5,950 nucleotides of DNA from an uncultured Oscillospiraceae bacterium (GCA_958403605.1 CATXYA010000127.1:1-5950); one strand, 5' to 3'; numbered from the stretch's first letter, positions 1 through 5,871 are shown. Numbers and translations: made by a program. Notes: generated from the sequence alone by a model not told the origin.

Positions 1-564
1 CTGCAACGCTTTGCCGTTGTTGTCGATGAGCTCGCAGGAGAGGATGACAAAGCCCTTTCCCTGCTGCGCGCCGAAATGCCGATAGCGCTCATACAAAAAG
101 CGCGTCAGCTTCGCCGGAAACGAGGCGGGCGGCGCGTCATCGAAGCGGCACGCCGGGTCAAAGGCGATGCCCGCCTCGGTGGTGTTGGAGACAAGATAGC
201 GCAGCGCCGGGTTTTGGGCACAGGCCAGCAGCGCCGCGTAGTCCCGGTAGGGGTCGATGCAGCGGGACACGGCGCTGACGACGCGCTTTTCGCTGACCGC
301 GCACCCGTTTTCAAACCCGCGCAGATAGAGGGTGTACAGGCCCTCCTGGCTGTTGATGGCATCCGTCAGCCCTTGGGCGATGGGCTGGCAGACCACCACC
401 TTGCCGTCAAAGCCACAGCGCTCATTGGCAAGGTCGATGAAATCGTCCACAAACGCCCGCAGGAAGTTGCCCTCCCCAAATTGCAGCACCCTTTCCGGCG
501 CCTGCCGCAGCAAATAGCCCTGGTATCCCTGCCGCCGCAGGGTGTCATAGGAAAGCCGTTCCAT
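1..564 (-). CDS. uxaB: Tagaturonate reductase (altronate oxidoreductase), N-terminal part, cut by left edge
   Basis: This enzyme interconverts D-tagaturonate and D-altronate with NAD(H) in galacturonate (pectin sugar) catabolism, in the cytoplasm. It belongs to the mannitol dehydrogenase-type polyol dehydrogenase family. Translating leftward from the ATG at 564-562 gives 188 open codons to base 1, about 40% of a family protein of roughly 480 residues. Visible family blocks are the nucleotide-binding start VLQFGEGNFLRAFVDDF (26-42), QEGLYTLYLRG (73-83), LVSNTTEAGI (124-133), SFPAKLTRFLYERY (148-161) and CELIDNNG (177-184). These match the UxaB pattern closely, including the SNTTEAGI and PAKLT segments. 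The start is supported by AAGGGA eight bases upstream and by a promoter at 610-639. The rest of the gene, including the catalytic lysine region, lies outside the window, so intactness cannot be judged. A related mannonate or mannitol oxidoreductase is the alternative, but less likely. Confidence 0.9.
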   Translation of the reverse strand, partial: MERLSYDTLRRQGYQGYLLRQAPERVLQFGEGNFLRAFVDDFIDLANERCGFDGKVVVCQPIAQGLTDAINSQEGLYTLYLRGFENGCAVSEKRVVSAVSRCIDPYRDYAALLACAQNPALRYLVSNTTEAGIAFDPACRFDDAPPASFPAKLTRFLYERYRHFGAQQGKGFVILSCELIDNNGKALQ

Positions 565-609
565 CTTCCGCGTCCCTTCCGGCGCAAACCCGCCGTTTCT
601 TTTATTTTC

Positions 610-639
610 ATTGTAGCACTCACGCGGCTGTACGGTCAA
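610..639 (-). promoter_or_regulatory. Predicted sigma-A-type promoter of uxaB
   Basis: On the minus strand a -35 box TTGACC (634-639) and a -10 box TACAAT (610-615) are separated by 18 bases. Each differs from consensus at one position, and the -10 is preceded by TGC (extended -10). Transcription would begin near 603, about 40 bases before the uxaB ATG. It lies downstream of the pilin terminator, so uxaB appears to be transcribed independently. The -35 overlaps one arm of a small inverted repeat (638-650). Confidence 0.65.
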
Positions 640-650
640 TTCCCGGAATT
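638..650. promoter_or_regulatory. Short inverted repeat overlapping the uxaB -35 box, possible operator
   Basis: AATTCC-C-GGAATT is a perfect 6-base inverted repeat around one central base. It touches the last two bases of the -35 box of the uxaB promoter. The position would suit a repressor or activator of hexuronate use, but no regulator is visible here and so short a palindrome may be chance. The function is inference only. Confidence 0.25.
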
Positions 651-681
651 AGAAAGCGAGGAACGGAAAACCGTTCCTCGC
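647..681 (-). terminator. Intrinsic terminator of the pilin gene
   Basis: Read on the minus strand, a perfect 11-bp stem (681-671 pairing with 666-656) with a TTTT loop is followed by TTTCTAATT. It begins five bases after the pilin stop codon. The trailing T-run is short and interrupted, so efficiency may be moderate. It separates the pilin gene from the uxaB promoter. Confidence 0.8.
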
Positions 682-1088
682 CGTTTTAAGATACTTTTTC
701 AAAAGATTTACTTAAAAGCCAGGCATCTAAATCCTTAGGGTCAGCTGTATAAATTTGGTTAATTAAAGTTGCCGCGGGATTCCCCTTGCTATCTACTGCA
801 GTACTTTGGTAAACCGTTCCTTCTGTATACACTAAAGACGCTTTCCAACCAGCCGTAGTCCCTTTGTTTTCAGGAGCTGCATAAAGAATTACCTTATCTT
901 TTGTGATGTAATAAGGTCGCCAATATAATTCTTTTCCCTCAAACTGAGTTCCTTTCAAAAAAGTGTCAGAAACTTTTAGTAGCGAACCTCTCTCATTATA
1001 AAAGTCAGAAATTAGCTTATCACGTATCATTCCCGGTTTATATATTTTATCCAAAACTTGCTGTGCCTGTGCAATATAACTTAAGGTA
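650..1088. other. AT-rich segment covering the 3' half of the pilin gene and its terminator
   Basis: From about 1088 leftward to about 650 the sequence is markedly AT-rich. Hand counts give 136 G+C of 360 (38%) for 721-1080, against 40 of 60 for 1081-1140. The change occurs within a few codons and without breaking the reading frame. On the left it ends around the pilin terminator. The neighbouring genes uxaB and metK are GC-rich. I infer a recombined or transferred segment; no flanking repeats or integrase are visible. Confidence 0.65.
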
Positions 1089-1471
1089 CTGTCCCCCTGG
1101 CAGGGGCACTGCAGCTGCACTGTGCGCACACCCGCCGCGTTGGTGGAAAGCACCATCTCATATTTCACATGATACCGCGGACAGGTGACGTCACCGCTGT
1201 ACGCGCCGATCTCGTCCAGGTAGTCCAGCGGGTCTTTGTTTTCCACGGCTGCTTTCAGCTCGATGGTGTCCTTCGCCGCCGCCAAATCGGGGTGATCCAC
1301 ACAGACGGCCTGGAACGCGCGCAGAATTTGCCCGCGGCGGCTCTCACACAGCTTCTCTTTGGCGTAGTCGATGTACCCGGTGAAGGTGGGCAGCGCCGCA
1401 GCCGCCAAAATGGCCAGGATGACCAGCACGACGATCAGCTCGATCAGCGTAAAGCCTTTTTTCCGCCGCAC
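686..1471 (-). CDS. Type IV pilin-like protein with prepilin peptidase motif; composite gene
   Basis: The predicted product is a 261-residue pilin or pseudopilin, exported through the membrane and cleaved by a prepilin peptidase. The leader MRRKKG precedes the motif G6/FTLIEL, with the conserved glutamate E11 (position 5 after cleavage). A hydrophobic helix follows (about 12-29), with P28 typical of pilins. The start is GTG, supported by AAGGGG eight bases upstream. Cysteines occur only at 42, 57, 97, 122 and 124. The segment to about residue 128, ending near CPCQG (122-126), resembles short clostridial pilins with a paired-cysteine C-terminus. Residues 129-261 form a further domain I do not recognise, rich in Tyr and Lys. 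Base composition changes abruptly at the same place (about 60% GC before, about 38% after), with codons such as ATA, CTA and AGA appearing. No assembly ATPase, platform protein or peptidase gene is nearby, so this is an orphan pilin in the window. It could act in pili, secretion or DNA uptake; the sequence does not decide. Confidence 0.85.
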   Translation of the reverse strand: MRRKKGFTLIELIVVLVILAILAAAALPTFTGYIDYAKEKLCESRRGQILRAFQAVCVDHPDLAAAKDTIELKAAVENKDPLDYLDEIGAYSGDVTCPRYHVKYEMVLSTNAAGVRTVQLQCPCQGDSTLSYIAQAQQVLDKIYKPGMIRDKLISDFYNERGSLLKVSDTFLKGTQFEGKELYWRPYYITKDKVILYAAPENKGTTAGWKASLVYTEGTVYQSTAVDSKGNPAATLINQIYTADPKDLDAWLLSKSFEKVS

Positions 1472-1503
1472 TGCACCCGCCCCTTCTCTTATTAGTATTG
1501 TAT

Positions 1504-1532
1504 ATCATATCACTTTGGACGTCCCAGCGCAA
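1504..1532 (-). promoter_or_regulatory. Predicted promoter of the pilin gene
   Basis: A minus-strand -10 box TATGAT (1504-1509, one mismatch) lies 17 bases from a weak -35 TTGCGC (1527-1532, three mismatches). Transcription would start near 1497, about 26 bases before the GTG start and just ahead of the AAGGGG ribosome binding site. The weak -35 suggests modest or activator-dependent expression; this is a pattern match only. Confidence 0.5.
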
Positions 1533-1591
1533 CAAATTTTACCATAGAAGTATATTTTCAGCTCTTTTGCGCGTTCTTTCGCCGAAAAGCA

Positions 1592-1619
1592 CGAAAAGGC
1601 GGCCAAGGCCGCCTTTTCG
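1592..1619 (-). terminator. Intrinsic terminator downstream of metK
   Basis: An inverted repeat of 13 bases per arm (1592-1604 and 1607-1619) surrounds AA. The stem core is GGCGGCC/GGCCGCC flanked by A and T tracts. Read on the minus strand it ends in TTTTCG and then a second TTTT, nine bases after the metK stop codon. Because A and T tracts flank both sides, it could act in both directions, but no plus-strand gene needs it here. Confidence 0.8.
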
Positions 1620-1628
1620 CAAAAGCCG

Positions 1629-2771
1629 TTATTCTGCCAGCGCCGCTTTCAGCGCGTCCGCCTTGTCGGTCTGCTCCCAGGCCACGCCCAGGTCTTCGCG
1701 GCCCATGTGGCCGTAGGCCGCCAGCTGGCGGTAGATGGGCCGGCGCAGGCCCAGCGCCTCGATCAGGGACGCCGGACGCAGATCGAACACGCGCTCCACG
1801 GCCTGCTCGATCTGCTCCTCGGGCACCGCGGCGGTGCCAAAGGTGTCCACGCGCACGGAGACCGGCTGCGCCACGCCAATGGCGTAGGCCAGCTGCACCT
1901 CGCAGCGGCTGGCCAGGCCCGCGGCCACCACGTTTTTCGCCACCCAGCGGGCGGCGTAAGCGGCGCTGCGGTCCACCTTGGTGGGGTCTTTGCCCGAGAA
2001 GGCGCCGCCGCCGTGGCGGCCCATGCCGCCGTAGGTGTCCACAATGATCTTGCGGCCCGTCAGGCCGGAATCGCCCTGGGGCCCGCCCACGGCAAAGCGC
2101 CCCGTGGGGTTGACGTAAAACTTCGTCTGCTCGTCCACCAATTCCGTGGGCAGCACCGGGCGGATGACCGCGCGCAGGATGTCGGCGCGCAGGGTCTCCA
2201 TGTCCACCTCGGGCGCGTGCTGGCTGGAGATGACCACCGCGTCGATGCGCACGGGCACGTCGCCGTCGTATTCCACCGTCACCTGGCTTTTGCCGTCCGG
2301 ACGCAGGTAGGAGAGCGTGCCGTCCTTGCGCACCTGTGTCAGGCGTTTGGCCAGCTTGTGGGCCAGGGAGATGGGCAGCGGCATCAGCTCCGGCGTCTCG
2401 GTGCAGGCATAGCCGAACATCATGCCTTGGTCGCCCGCGCCGCCGGGGTTCACGCCCATGGCGATGTCCGGGCTCTGCTCGTCCACATTGGAGATGACGG
2501 CGCAGGTATCGGCGTCAAAGCCGTATTTCGCGCGGGTGTAGCCGATGTCGCGCACCACGTCACGCACCACCTTTTGAAAATCCACATAGCATTTGGTGGT
2601 GATCTCGCCCATGATGTGCACCAGGCCCGTGGAGGCTGTCACTTCGCAGGCCACGCGGCTTTCGGGGTCGCCCTCCAGCAGCGCGTCCAAAATGGCGTCG
2701 GAGATCTGGTCGCAGATCTTATCGGGATGCCCCTCGGTGACGGATTCGGAAGTAAATAATTTTCTTGCCAT
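1629..2771 (-). CDS. metK: S-adenosylmethionine synthetase (methionine adenosyltransferase)
   Basis: MetK makes S-adenosylmethionine from ATP and L-methionine, releasing phosphate and diphosphate; it is a cytoplasmic, usually tetrameric enzyme. The 380-residue product has normal family length. It carries GHPDK (14-18, with the ATP-site histidine H15), the methionine/ATP signature [11 protein letters not shown] (111-121), [10 protein letters not shown] (232-241), [18 protein letters not shown] (245-262, including the glycine-rich nonapeptide) and KVDRSAAY (265-272). All key blocks are intact. The ATG at 2771-2769 begins [10 protein letters not shown], as in the family, with AAAGGA nine to ten bases upstream. 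An upstream in-frame ATG at 2864 is rejected because it would translate the riboswitch. Expression is controlled by the SAM-I riboswitch at 2850-2947, giving feedback by the product. The gene is monocistronic, with its own promoter and terminator. Confidence 0.98.
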   Translation of the reverse strand: MARKLFTSESVTEGHPDKICDQISDAILDALLEGDPESRVACEVTASTGLVHIMGEITTKCYVDFQKVVRDVVRDIGYTRAKYGFDADTCAVISNVDEQSPDIAMGVNPGGAGDQGMMFGYACTETPELMPLPISLAHKLAKRLTQVRKDGTLSYLRPDGKSQVTVEYDGDVPVRIDAVVISSQHAPEVDMETLRADILRAVIRPVLPTELVDEQTKFYVNPTGRFAVGGPQGDSGLTGRKIIVDTYGGMGRHGGGAFSGKDPTKVDRSAAYAARWVAKNVVAAGLASRCEVQLAYAIGVAQPVSVRVDTFGTAAVPEEQIEQAVERVFDLRPASLIEALGLRRPIYRQLAAYGHMGREDLGVAWEQTDKADALKAALAE

Positions 2772-2809
2772 CGTCTCAGTTCCTTTCTGTTTGCTCAAGA
2801 GCGTGGGAG

Positions 2810-2841
2810 AAAAAAGAAGGGGCCCGGTACATACCGGGCCC
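2810..2841 (-). terminator. Riboswitch-controlled intrinsic terminator ahead of metK
   Basis: On the minus strand, GGGCCCGGTA and TACCGGGCCC (arms 2841-2832 and 2829-2820) form a near-perfect GC-rich hairpin. The inner pairs probably open into a small loop. It is followed by CTTC and six T residues (2815-2810). It starts eight bases after the SAM-I aptamer and ends before the metK ribosome binding site. This is the off-switch expected when SAM is bound. Confidence 0.93.
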
Positions 2842-2849
2842 GCATAAAG

Positions 2850-2947
2850 CTTATCTCTCGGCACATTACCGCAGGATTTGGCACCTTACCCTCACGGGCA
2901 GGTTGTCGGACTTCACAGGGCCTGTTCCCTCAGTCGCTCTTGATAAG
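2850..2947 (-). promoter_or_regulatory. SAM-I (S-box) riboswitch aptamer controlling metK
   Basis: This leader RNA binds S-adenosylmethionine and, when bound, lets the downstream terminator form. Read on the minus strand, P1 pairs CTTATC (2947-2942) with GATAAG (2855-2850). Inside it are the S-box landmarks: AAGAG then CTGAGGGA (kink-turn arm), AGGCCC, TGAAGTCCGACAACCTG, the GAGGGTAAGGTGCCAA core and AATCCTGCGG, then the closing GAGA before P1. The order and spacing match the family throughout its 98 bases. Its place directly ahead of metK is a classic Firmicutes arrangement. I could not settle the exact antiterminator pairing by eye. Confidence 0.96.
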
Positions 2948-2969
2948 TACTATTCAGTTTGCATGATTT

Positions 2970-2997
2970 ATTATAGCAAAAGCGCGAAAAATGTCAA
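2970..2997 (-). promoter_or_regulatory. Consensus promoter of the metK leader
   Basis: The minus strand carries a perfect -35 TTGACA (2992-2997) and a perfect -10 TATAAT (2970-2975) with a 16-base spacer. TGC before the -10 makes it extended. Transcription would begin around 2962-2964, about 15 bases before the SAM-I P1 helix. So strong a promoter suits a gene whose control is exerted by the riboswitch. The -35 box lies 38 bases beyond the ribU stop codon. Confidence 0.88.
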
Positions 2998-3034
2998 GGG
3001 CGTGTATTTGCCCATTTTCTGCCGTTTGTCCCAA

Positions 3035-3586
3035 TCAGCGGTGCCGCAGCGCCCGGCTGATGGGCTTGTAGACCACCATGGTGACCACGCTGTTGAGCAC
3101 GGCTTTCAGCAGGTTGAAGGGGATGATGGCCGGCAGCAGCATGCCCATCACGTCCTGCATGGACGCGCCCATAAACAGTGGCGTGAACACCAGGTTGCAC
3201 CCGGTCATCACCAGCGTTTGAGCCAGCACGCCCACTCCCAGGGCCAGATAGGCGCCCTTGCGCGTATGGTCCCGGTGGTACAAAAAGCCCGCCAGCAGCA
3301 CAAAGGAACCGGTGGCCAGCACGTGCATGACGATGCCGATCCACCCGCTGGCAGCGCTGACCGTCAGCCCCTGGATCAGGCTGACCACCGCCGTGAGCGC
3401 CAGCCCCGCCAAAGGGCCGTACAAAAAGGTGCCGATGAGGATGGGAATGTCCGCCGGGTCGTATTCCAGAAAGGGCGCCGCCGGCAGCAGCGGAAAATGG
3501 ATGAGTGCCACCAGCACGATGGCCACCGCGGCCAGCATGGCCAGGGTGGTGAGCTTGAGAGTCTTTGTCTTTGTCTCGCTGTTCAT
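3035..3586 (-). CDS. ribU: Riboflavin ECF transporter substrate-binding (S) component
   Basis: RibU is the integral membrane S component that captures riboflavin and works with a shared energizing module (two EcfA-type ATPases plus EcfT) encoded elsewhere. The 183-residue product is highly hydrophobic, with about five to six membrane segments (about 12-32, 45-65, 62-78, 84-104, 112-135, 148-172). It has the typical EYDPADIPILIG block (41-52) followed by FLYGPLAG (54-61), characteristic of RibU-like proteins. The first helix is rich in small residues (LAMLAAVAIV), as expected for docking to EcfT. The ATG at 3586-3584 (MNSETK) has GGGAGG about ten bases upstream. A longer in-frame start at 3847 would translate the riboswitch and is rejected. 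The FMN riboswitch directly upstream strongly supports riboflavin as substrate. No ECF ATPase or EcfT gene is in the window. I see no convincing terminator after its stop codon, so some read-through into the metK promoter region is possible. Confidence 0.93.
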   Translation of the reverse strand: MNSETKTKTLKLTTLAMLAAVAIVLVALIHFPLLPAAPFLEYDPADIPILIGTFLYGPLAGLALTAVVSLIQGLTVSAASGWIGIVMHVLATGSFVLLAGFLYHRDHTRKGAYLALGVGVLAQTLVMTGCNLVFTPLFMGASMQDVMGMLLPAIIPFNLLKAVLNSVVTMVVYKPISRALRHR

Positions 3587-3628
3587 GATAAAACTGCCTC
3601 CCGCAAAAAATTCGTCTGTTTTTTGAGG

Positions 3629-3667
3629 AAACAAAACGCCCTTCCCACACACTGCGGAAAGGGCGTT
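3629..3667 (-). terminator. Riboswitch-controlled intrinsic terminator ahead of ribU
   Basis: On the minus strand an 11-bp stem with one bulged base (3667-3656 with 3645-3635) closes a loop of about ten bases. It is followed by TTGTTTCC, so the stem's own TT plus this run gives a T-rich tail. It sits 16 bases beyond the FMN aptamer and 42 bases before the ribU ATG, consistent with FMN-triggered termination. The 5' arm, which includes CGCCCT, could instead pair with AGGGCG near the aptamer's 5' end (3800-3795). That is a candidate antiterminator and is inference. Confidence 0.88.
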
Positions 3668-3683
3668 GCAACGCAAAGCTGCG

Positions 3684-3807
3684 CCGTTTCTTTCATCCGG
3701 ACTTTGACCGTCGGCCCCGGAATTCCACCGGATCAGCACATCTTTCAAACAAAGATATGGTCGCGGGCTATACCGCCGGTGGGGAATTTCACCCCGCCCT
3801 GAAACAG
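3684..3807 (-). promoter_or_regulatory. FMN (RFN) riboswitch aptamer controlling ribU
   Basis: This leader RNA binds flavin mononucleotide and shuts off riboflavin uptake when flavin is plentiful. Read on the minus strand, P1 pairs CTGTTTC (3807-3801) with GAAACGG (3690-3684). The RFN core follows in order: AGGGCGGGGTGAAATTCCCC, ACCGGCGGTA, AGCCCGCGA, GATCCGGTGGAATTCCGG, GGCCGACGGT, AAAGTCCGGATGAAAG. The variable arm is a small hairpin at 3740-3756 (ATCTTT/AAAGAT). All conserved blocks are present, so the element looks functional. Confidence 0.96.
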
Positions 3808-3818
3808 ACTGTAGCCTT

Positions 3819-3847
3819 AGTATAGCTCGCTGCCGCGGAAAATACAA
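3819..3847 (-). promoter_or_regulatory. Predicted promoter of the ribU leader
   Basis: A minus-strand -10 box TATACT (3819-3824, one mismatch) lies 17 bases from TTGTAT (3842-3847, three mismatches). Transcription would begin near 3812, a few bases before the FMN aptamer P1 helix. This placement supports the call despite the weak -35. It lies back to back with the promoter of the divergent cyclase gene. Confidence 0.6.
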
Positions 3848-3900
3848 TCCCCTACGGACATAAGATTACTGATTTTTTCATTCTCGCACCCAAAATTGCT

Positions 3901-3930
3901 TTTCCAGAAAACAGGCTGTTACGATATAAT
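3901..3930 (+). promoter_or_regulatory. Predicted promoter of the diguanylate cyclase gene
   Basis: A perfect -10 TATAAT (3925-3930) lies 18 bases after TTTCCA (3901-3906, four of six -35 positions). Transcription would start near 3937, about 27 bases before the GTG start and just ahead of a short inverted repeat (TCACA-AA-TGTGA, 3940-3951). The ribosome binding site AAGGGGG (3951-3957) overlaps the last base of that repeat, so a protein bound there could also affect initiation; that is inference. Confidence 0.6.
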
Positions 3931-3963
3931 AAAGTAATGTCACAAATGTGAAGGGGGTCGACC

Positions 3964-5871
3964 GTGAAAGACAAGCGTGTATTGAAAACAGAGCTGCTGA
4001 TCAGCGTCATTCTGGTGATCGGCTTCACCCTGACCGCCCTGCTGGGCTACCGGGCGAATTACCAGTCCTCTGTGTCCAGCATTGAGCAGGTATCCACCCT
4101 GACGGCGGACGGCATTTATCATGAGATCTCCACACTGTTCAATAAGCCGGTCAACGTCTCGCTGACTATGGCGCACGACAGTCTGCTGCGCGACCACCTC
4201 GCCGTGGAGGCCGCCCATCTGCAGGACGACGCTTACATCGCCACCATCCAGACCTATCTGCGCGCTTATCAGGAAAAGTACGGCTTCGACTCTGTGTTCC
4301 TGGTGTCCACCGCCACGGGGCGCTATTACAACTTCGACGGGCTGGACCGGGTGCTGCGCGAGGATGACCCGGAAAATGTGTGGTACTATGAGCTGCTGGC
4401 CTCCGGCGCAGAATACGGCATCAATGTGGACAACGATGAGGTACACAGCGCGGGCAACGCCATCACCGTGTTCGTCAACTGCAAGATCCCCGGCGCGGCG
4501 GGCGAGACGCTGGGTGTCGTGGGCGTCGGCATGCGCATCGACTCACTGAAAGCTCTGCTGCAGAATTATGAGAGCGAGTTCGGCGTCCAGGCCTTTTTGC
4601 TGGATGCAAACGGCGCCATCCAGATCTCCACCTCGCACACGGGGTATGAGGCGGTGGATTGGTTCGCCCTCTCCGGCCACGAGGCCGTGCGGGCGGAAAT
4701 TCTGGATTGGCAGGAGGAACAGGCCAGCCAAGGTATTTGGACGGGCGCCCCGGACGAACCGGACGCACACAGCTACCTGGTGACATGCTATGTCCCCGAG
4801 CTGTCGTGGCATCTGGTGGTGGAGCAAAACACCGGGCCGCTGCTGGCCCAGCTGCGGCGGCATATCTGGCAGACCTGTCTGCTGATCATCACCGTCATCG
4901 CGGTGGTGCTGGTGATGGTGGCGTCCCTGATCCGCAAATTCAATCAGCAGATCACCACCCTGTCACAGGAGCGCCAGCAGATGTTCCAAAAAGCCACCGA
5001 GCAGATGTATGACAATATCTATGAGCTCAACATCACCAAAAACTGCGTCGCCAACCAGCGCACGGCGGACTATTTCGCCAGCCTGGGTGCCAAGGGCCTG
5101 CCCTACAGCGACGCGCTGCGCGTCATTGCCGAAAAGCAGATCAAGGAAGAATTCCGCGCCGGATACGTCGGCACCTTTTCCCCGGAAAACATCCTGCGGG
5201 AATATGAACGCGACAACGACCATCTCCAATATGCTTTCATGATCTCCGAGGATGGCAGCCGCTATTACTGGATGCGCATCGACGTCCACATCTTTTTCCT
5301 GGAAGAGGACCAGTCGGTCCACATTTTCTCTTACCGCAAAAACATCGACGCGGAAAAGCGCAAGGAACAGCAGATCCGCAAGGAGGCGCAGACGGACGGC
5401 CTGACGGGGCTGGCCACCAAAACGGCCACCGAGCGCGCCATCGTTCGCCTGCTGGAGCAGCAGCCGGGCCGCTACGCTTTTTTCATGATGGATATCGACA
5501 AGTTCAAGCTGGCCAACGATCAGTTCGGCCACGCCTTCGGCGACCTTTGCCTGCGTACCTTTGCCGGGCTGCTGCGCCAGAGCTTCGGCCCGCAGGAGCT
5601 GCTGGGCCGCGTCGGCGGCGATGAGTTTGCCGCCTTTGTCCCCATTGCCGACGCCGCTTGGGCGCAGGAAAAGGCGCGGGAGTTATCCTCCACCCTGCAA
5701 ACGGTGTGCAAAGACGATGCCGTCTGCTGGCAGATGTCCGCCAGCATCGGCGTAGCCCTGTGCCCCGAGGACGGCGCCACCTTTGCCCATCTGTACCGCA
5801 ACGCCGACGCCGCGCTGTATGAGACAAAGGCGCGCGGCAAGGGCGGGTTCACCTTCTACGGAAAATCTTGA
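3964..5871 (+). CDS. Membrane diguanylate cyclase with extracytoplasmic dCache sensor and GGDEF domain
   Basis: The 635-residue product is predicted to make cyclic di-GMP from two GTP in response to an extracellular ligand. TM1 is about residues 10-28 and TM2 about 302-322. Between them a ~270-residue segment has dCache-type features (YGFDSVFLVSTATGRYYNF at 106-124, VWYYELL at 139-145, ITVFVNCKI at 167-175, LGVVGVGM at 183-190). A short helix after TM2 (about 325-350) leads to a PAS-like region (about 348-462), which I call with less certainty. The GGDEF domain spans about 475-635: DGLTGL (478-483), the metal-site aspartate D510 in MDIDKFK, ND-GH-GD (518-527) and an intact GGDEF at 551-555. 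The upstream allosteric site is degenerate: GPQE (542-545) replaces RxxD. There is no EAL domain. The start is GTG, with AAGGGGG six bases upstream. The ligand is unknown, and no c-di-GMP effector or phosphodiesterase is encoded in this window. Confidence 0.93.
   Translation: MKDKRVLKTELLISVILVIGFTLTALLGYRANYQSSVSSIEQVSTLTADGIYHEISTLFNKPVNVSLTMAHDSLLRDHLAVEAAHLQDDAYIATIQTYLRAYQEKYGFDSVFLVSTATGRYYNFDGLDRVLREDDPENVWYYELLASGAEYGINVDNDEVHSAGNAITVFVNCKIPGAAGETLGVVGVGMRIDSLKALLQNYESEFGVQAFLLDANGAIQISTSHTGYEAVDWFALSGHEAVRAEILDWQEEQASQGIWTGAPDEPDAHSYLVTCYVPELSWHLVVEQNTGPLLAQLRRHIWQTCLLIITVIAVVLVMVASLIRKFNQQITTLSQERQQMFQKATEQMYDNIYELNITKNCVANQRTADYFASLGAKGLPYSDALRVIAEKQIKEEFRAGYVGTFSPENILREYERDNDHLQYAFMISEDGSRYYWMRIDVHIFFLEEDQSVHIFSYRKNIDAEKRKEQQIRKEAQTDGLTGLATKTATERAIVRLLEQQPGRYAFFMMDIDKFKLANDQFGHAFGDLCLRTFAGLLRQSFGPQELLGRVGGDEFAAFVPIADAAWAQEKARELSSTLQTVCKDDAVCWQMSASIGVALCPEDGATFAHLYRNADAALYETKARGKGGFTFYGKS

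Noticed and set aside
76..738. Plus-strand 220-codon open frame
   Set aside because: It lies opposite uxaB, whose minus-strand translation matches a known family throughout; the frame also runs through the uxaB promoter and pilin terminator.
1707..2759. Long plus-strand open frame (350 codons) antisense to metK
   Set aside because: It is His/Ala/Gly-rich low-complexity translation of the opposite strand of an unmistakable metK; high GC leaves such frames open.
2772..2864. Longer metK reading from an ATG at 2864
   Set aside because: The extra 31 codons translate the riboswitch terminator; family proteins begin at MARKLF-like residues, and a good ribosome binding site precedes 2771.
3003..3018. 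GGGC...GCCC mini-hairpin after ribU as a terminator
   Set aside because: The stem is only four pairs and no adjacent T-run follows; the nearby T-tract belongs to the metK promoter spacer.
2765..3802. Plus-strand 345-codon open frame
   Set aside because: It crosses both riboswitches and lies opposite ribU; its composition (Gln/His/Arg-rich) is that of an antisense shadow.
3587..3847. Longer ribU reading from an ATG at 3847
   Set aside because: The extra codons cover the whole FMN riboswitch and its terminator; the ATG at 3586 has its own GGGAGG site.
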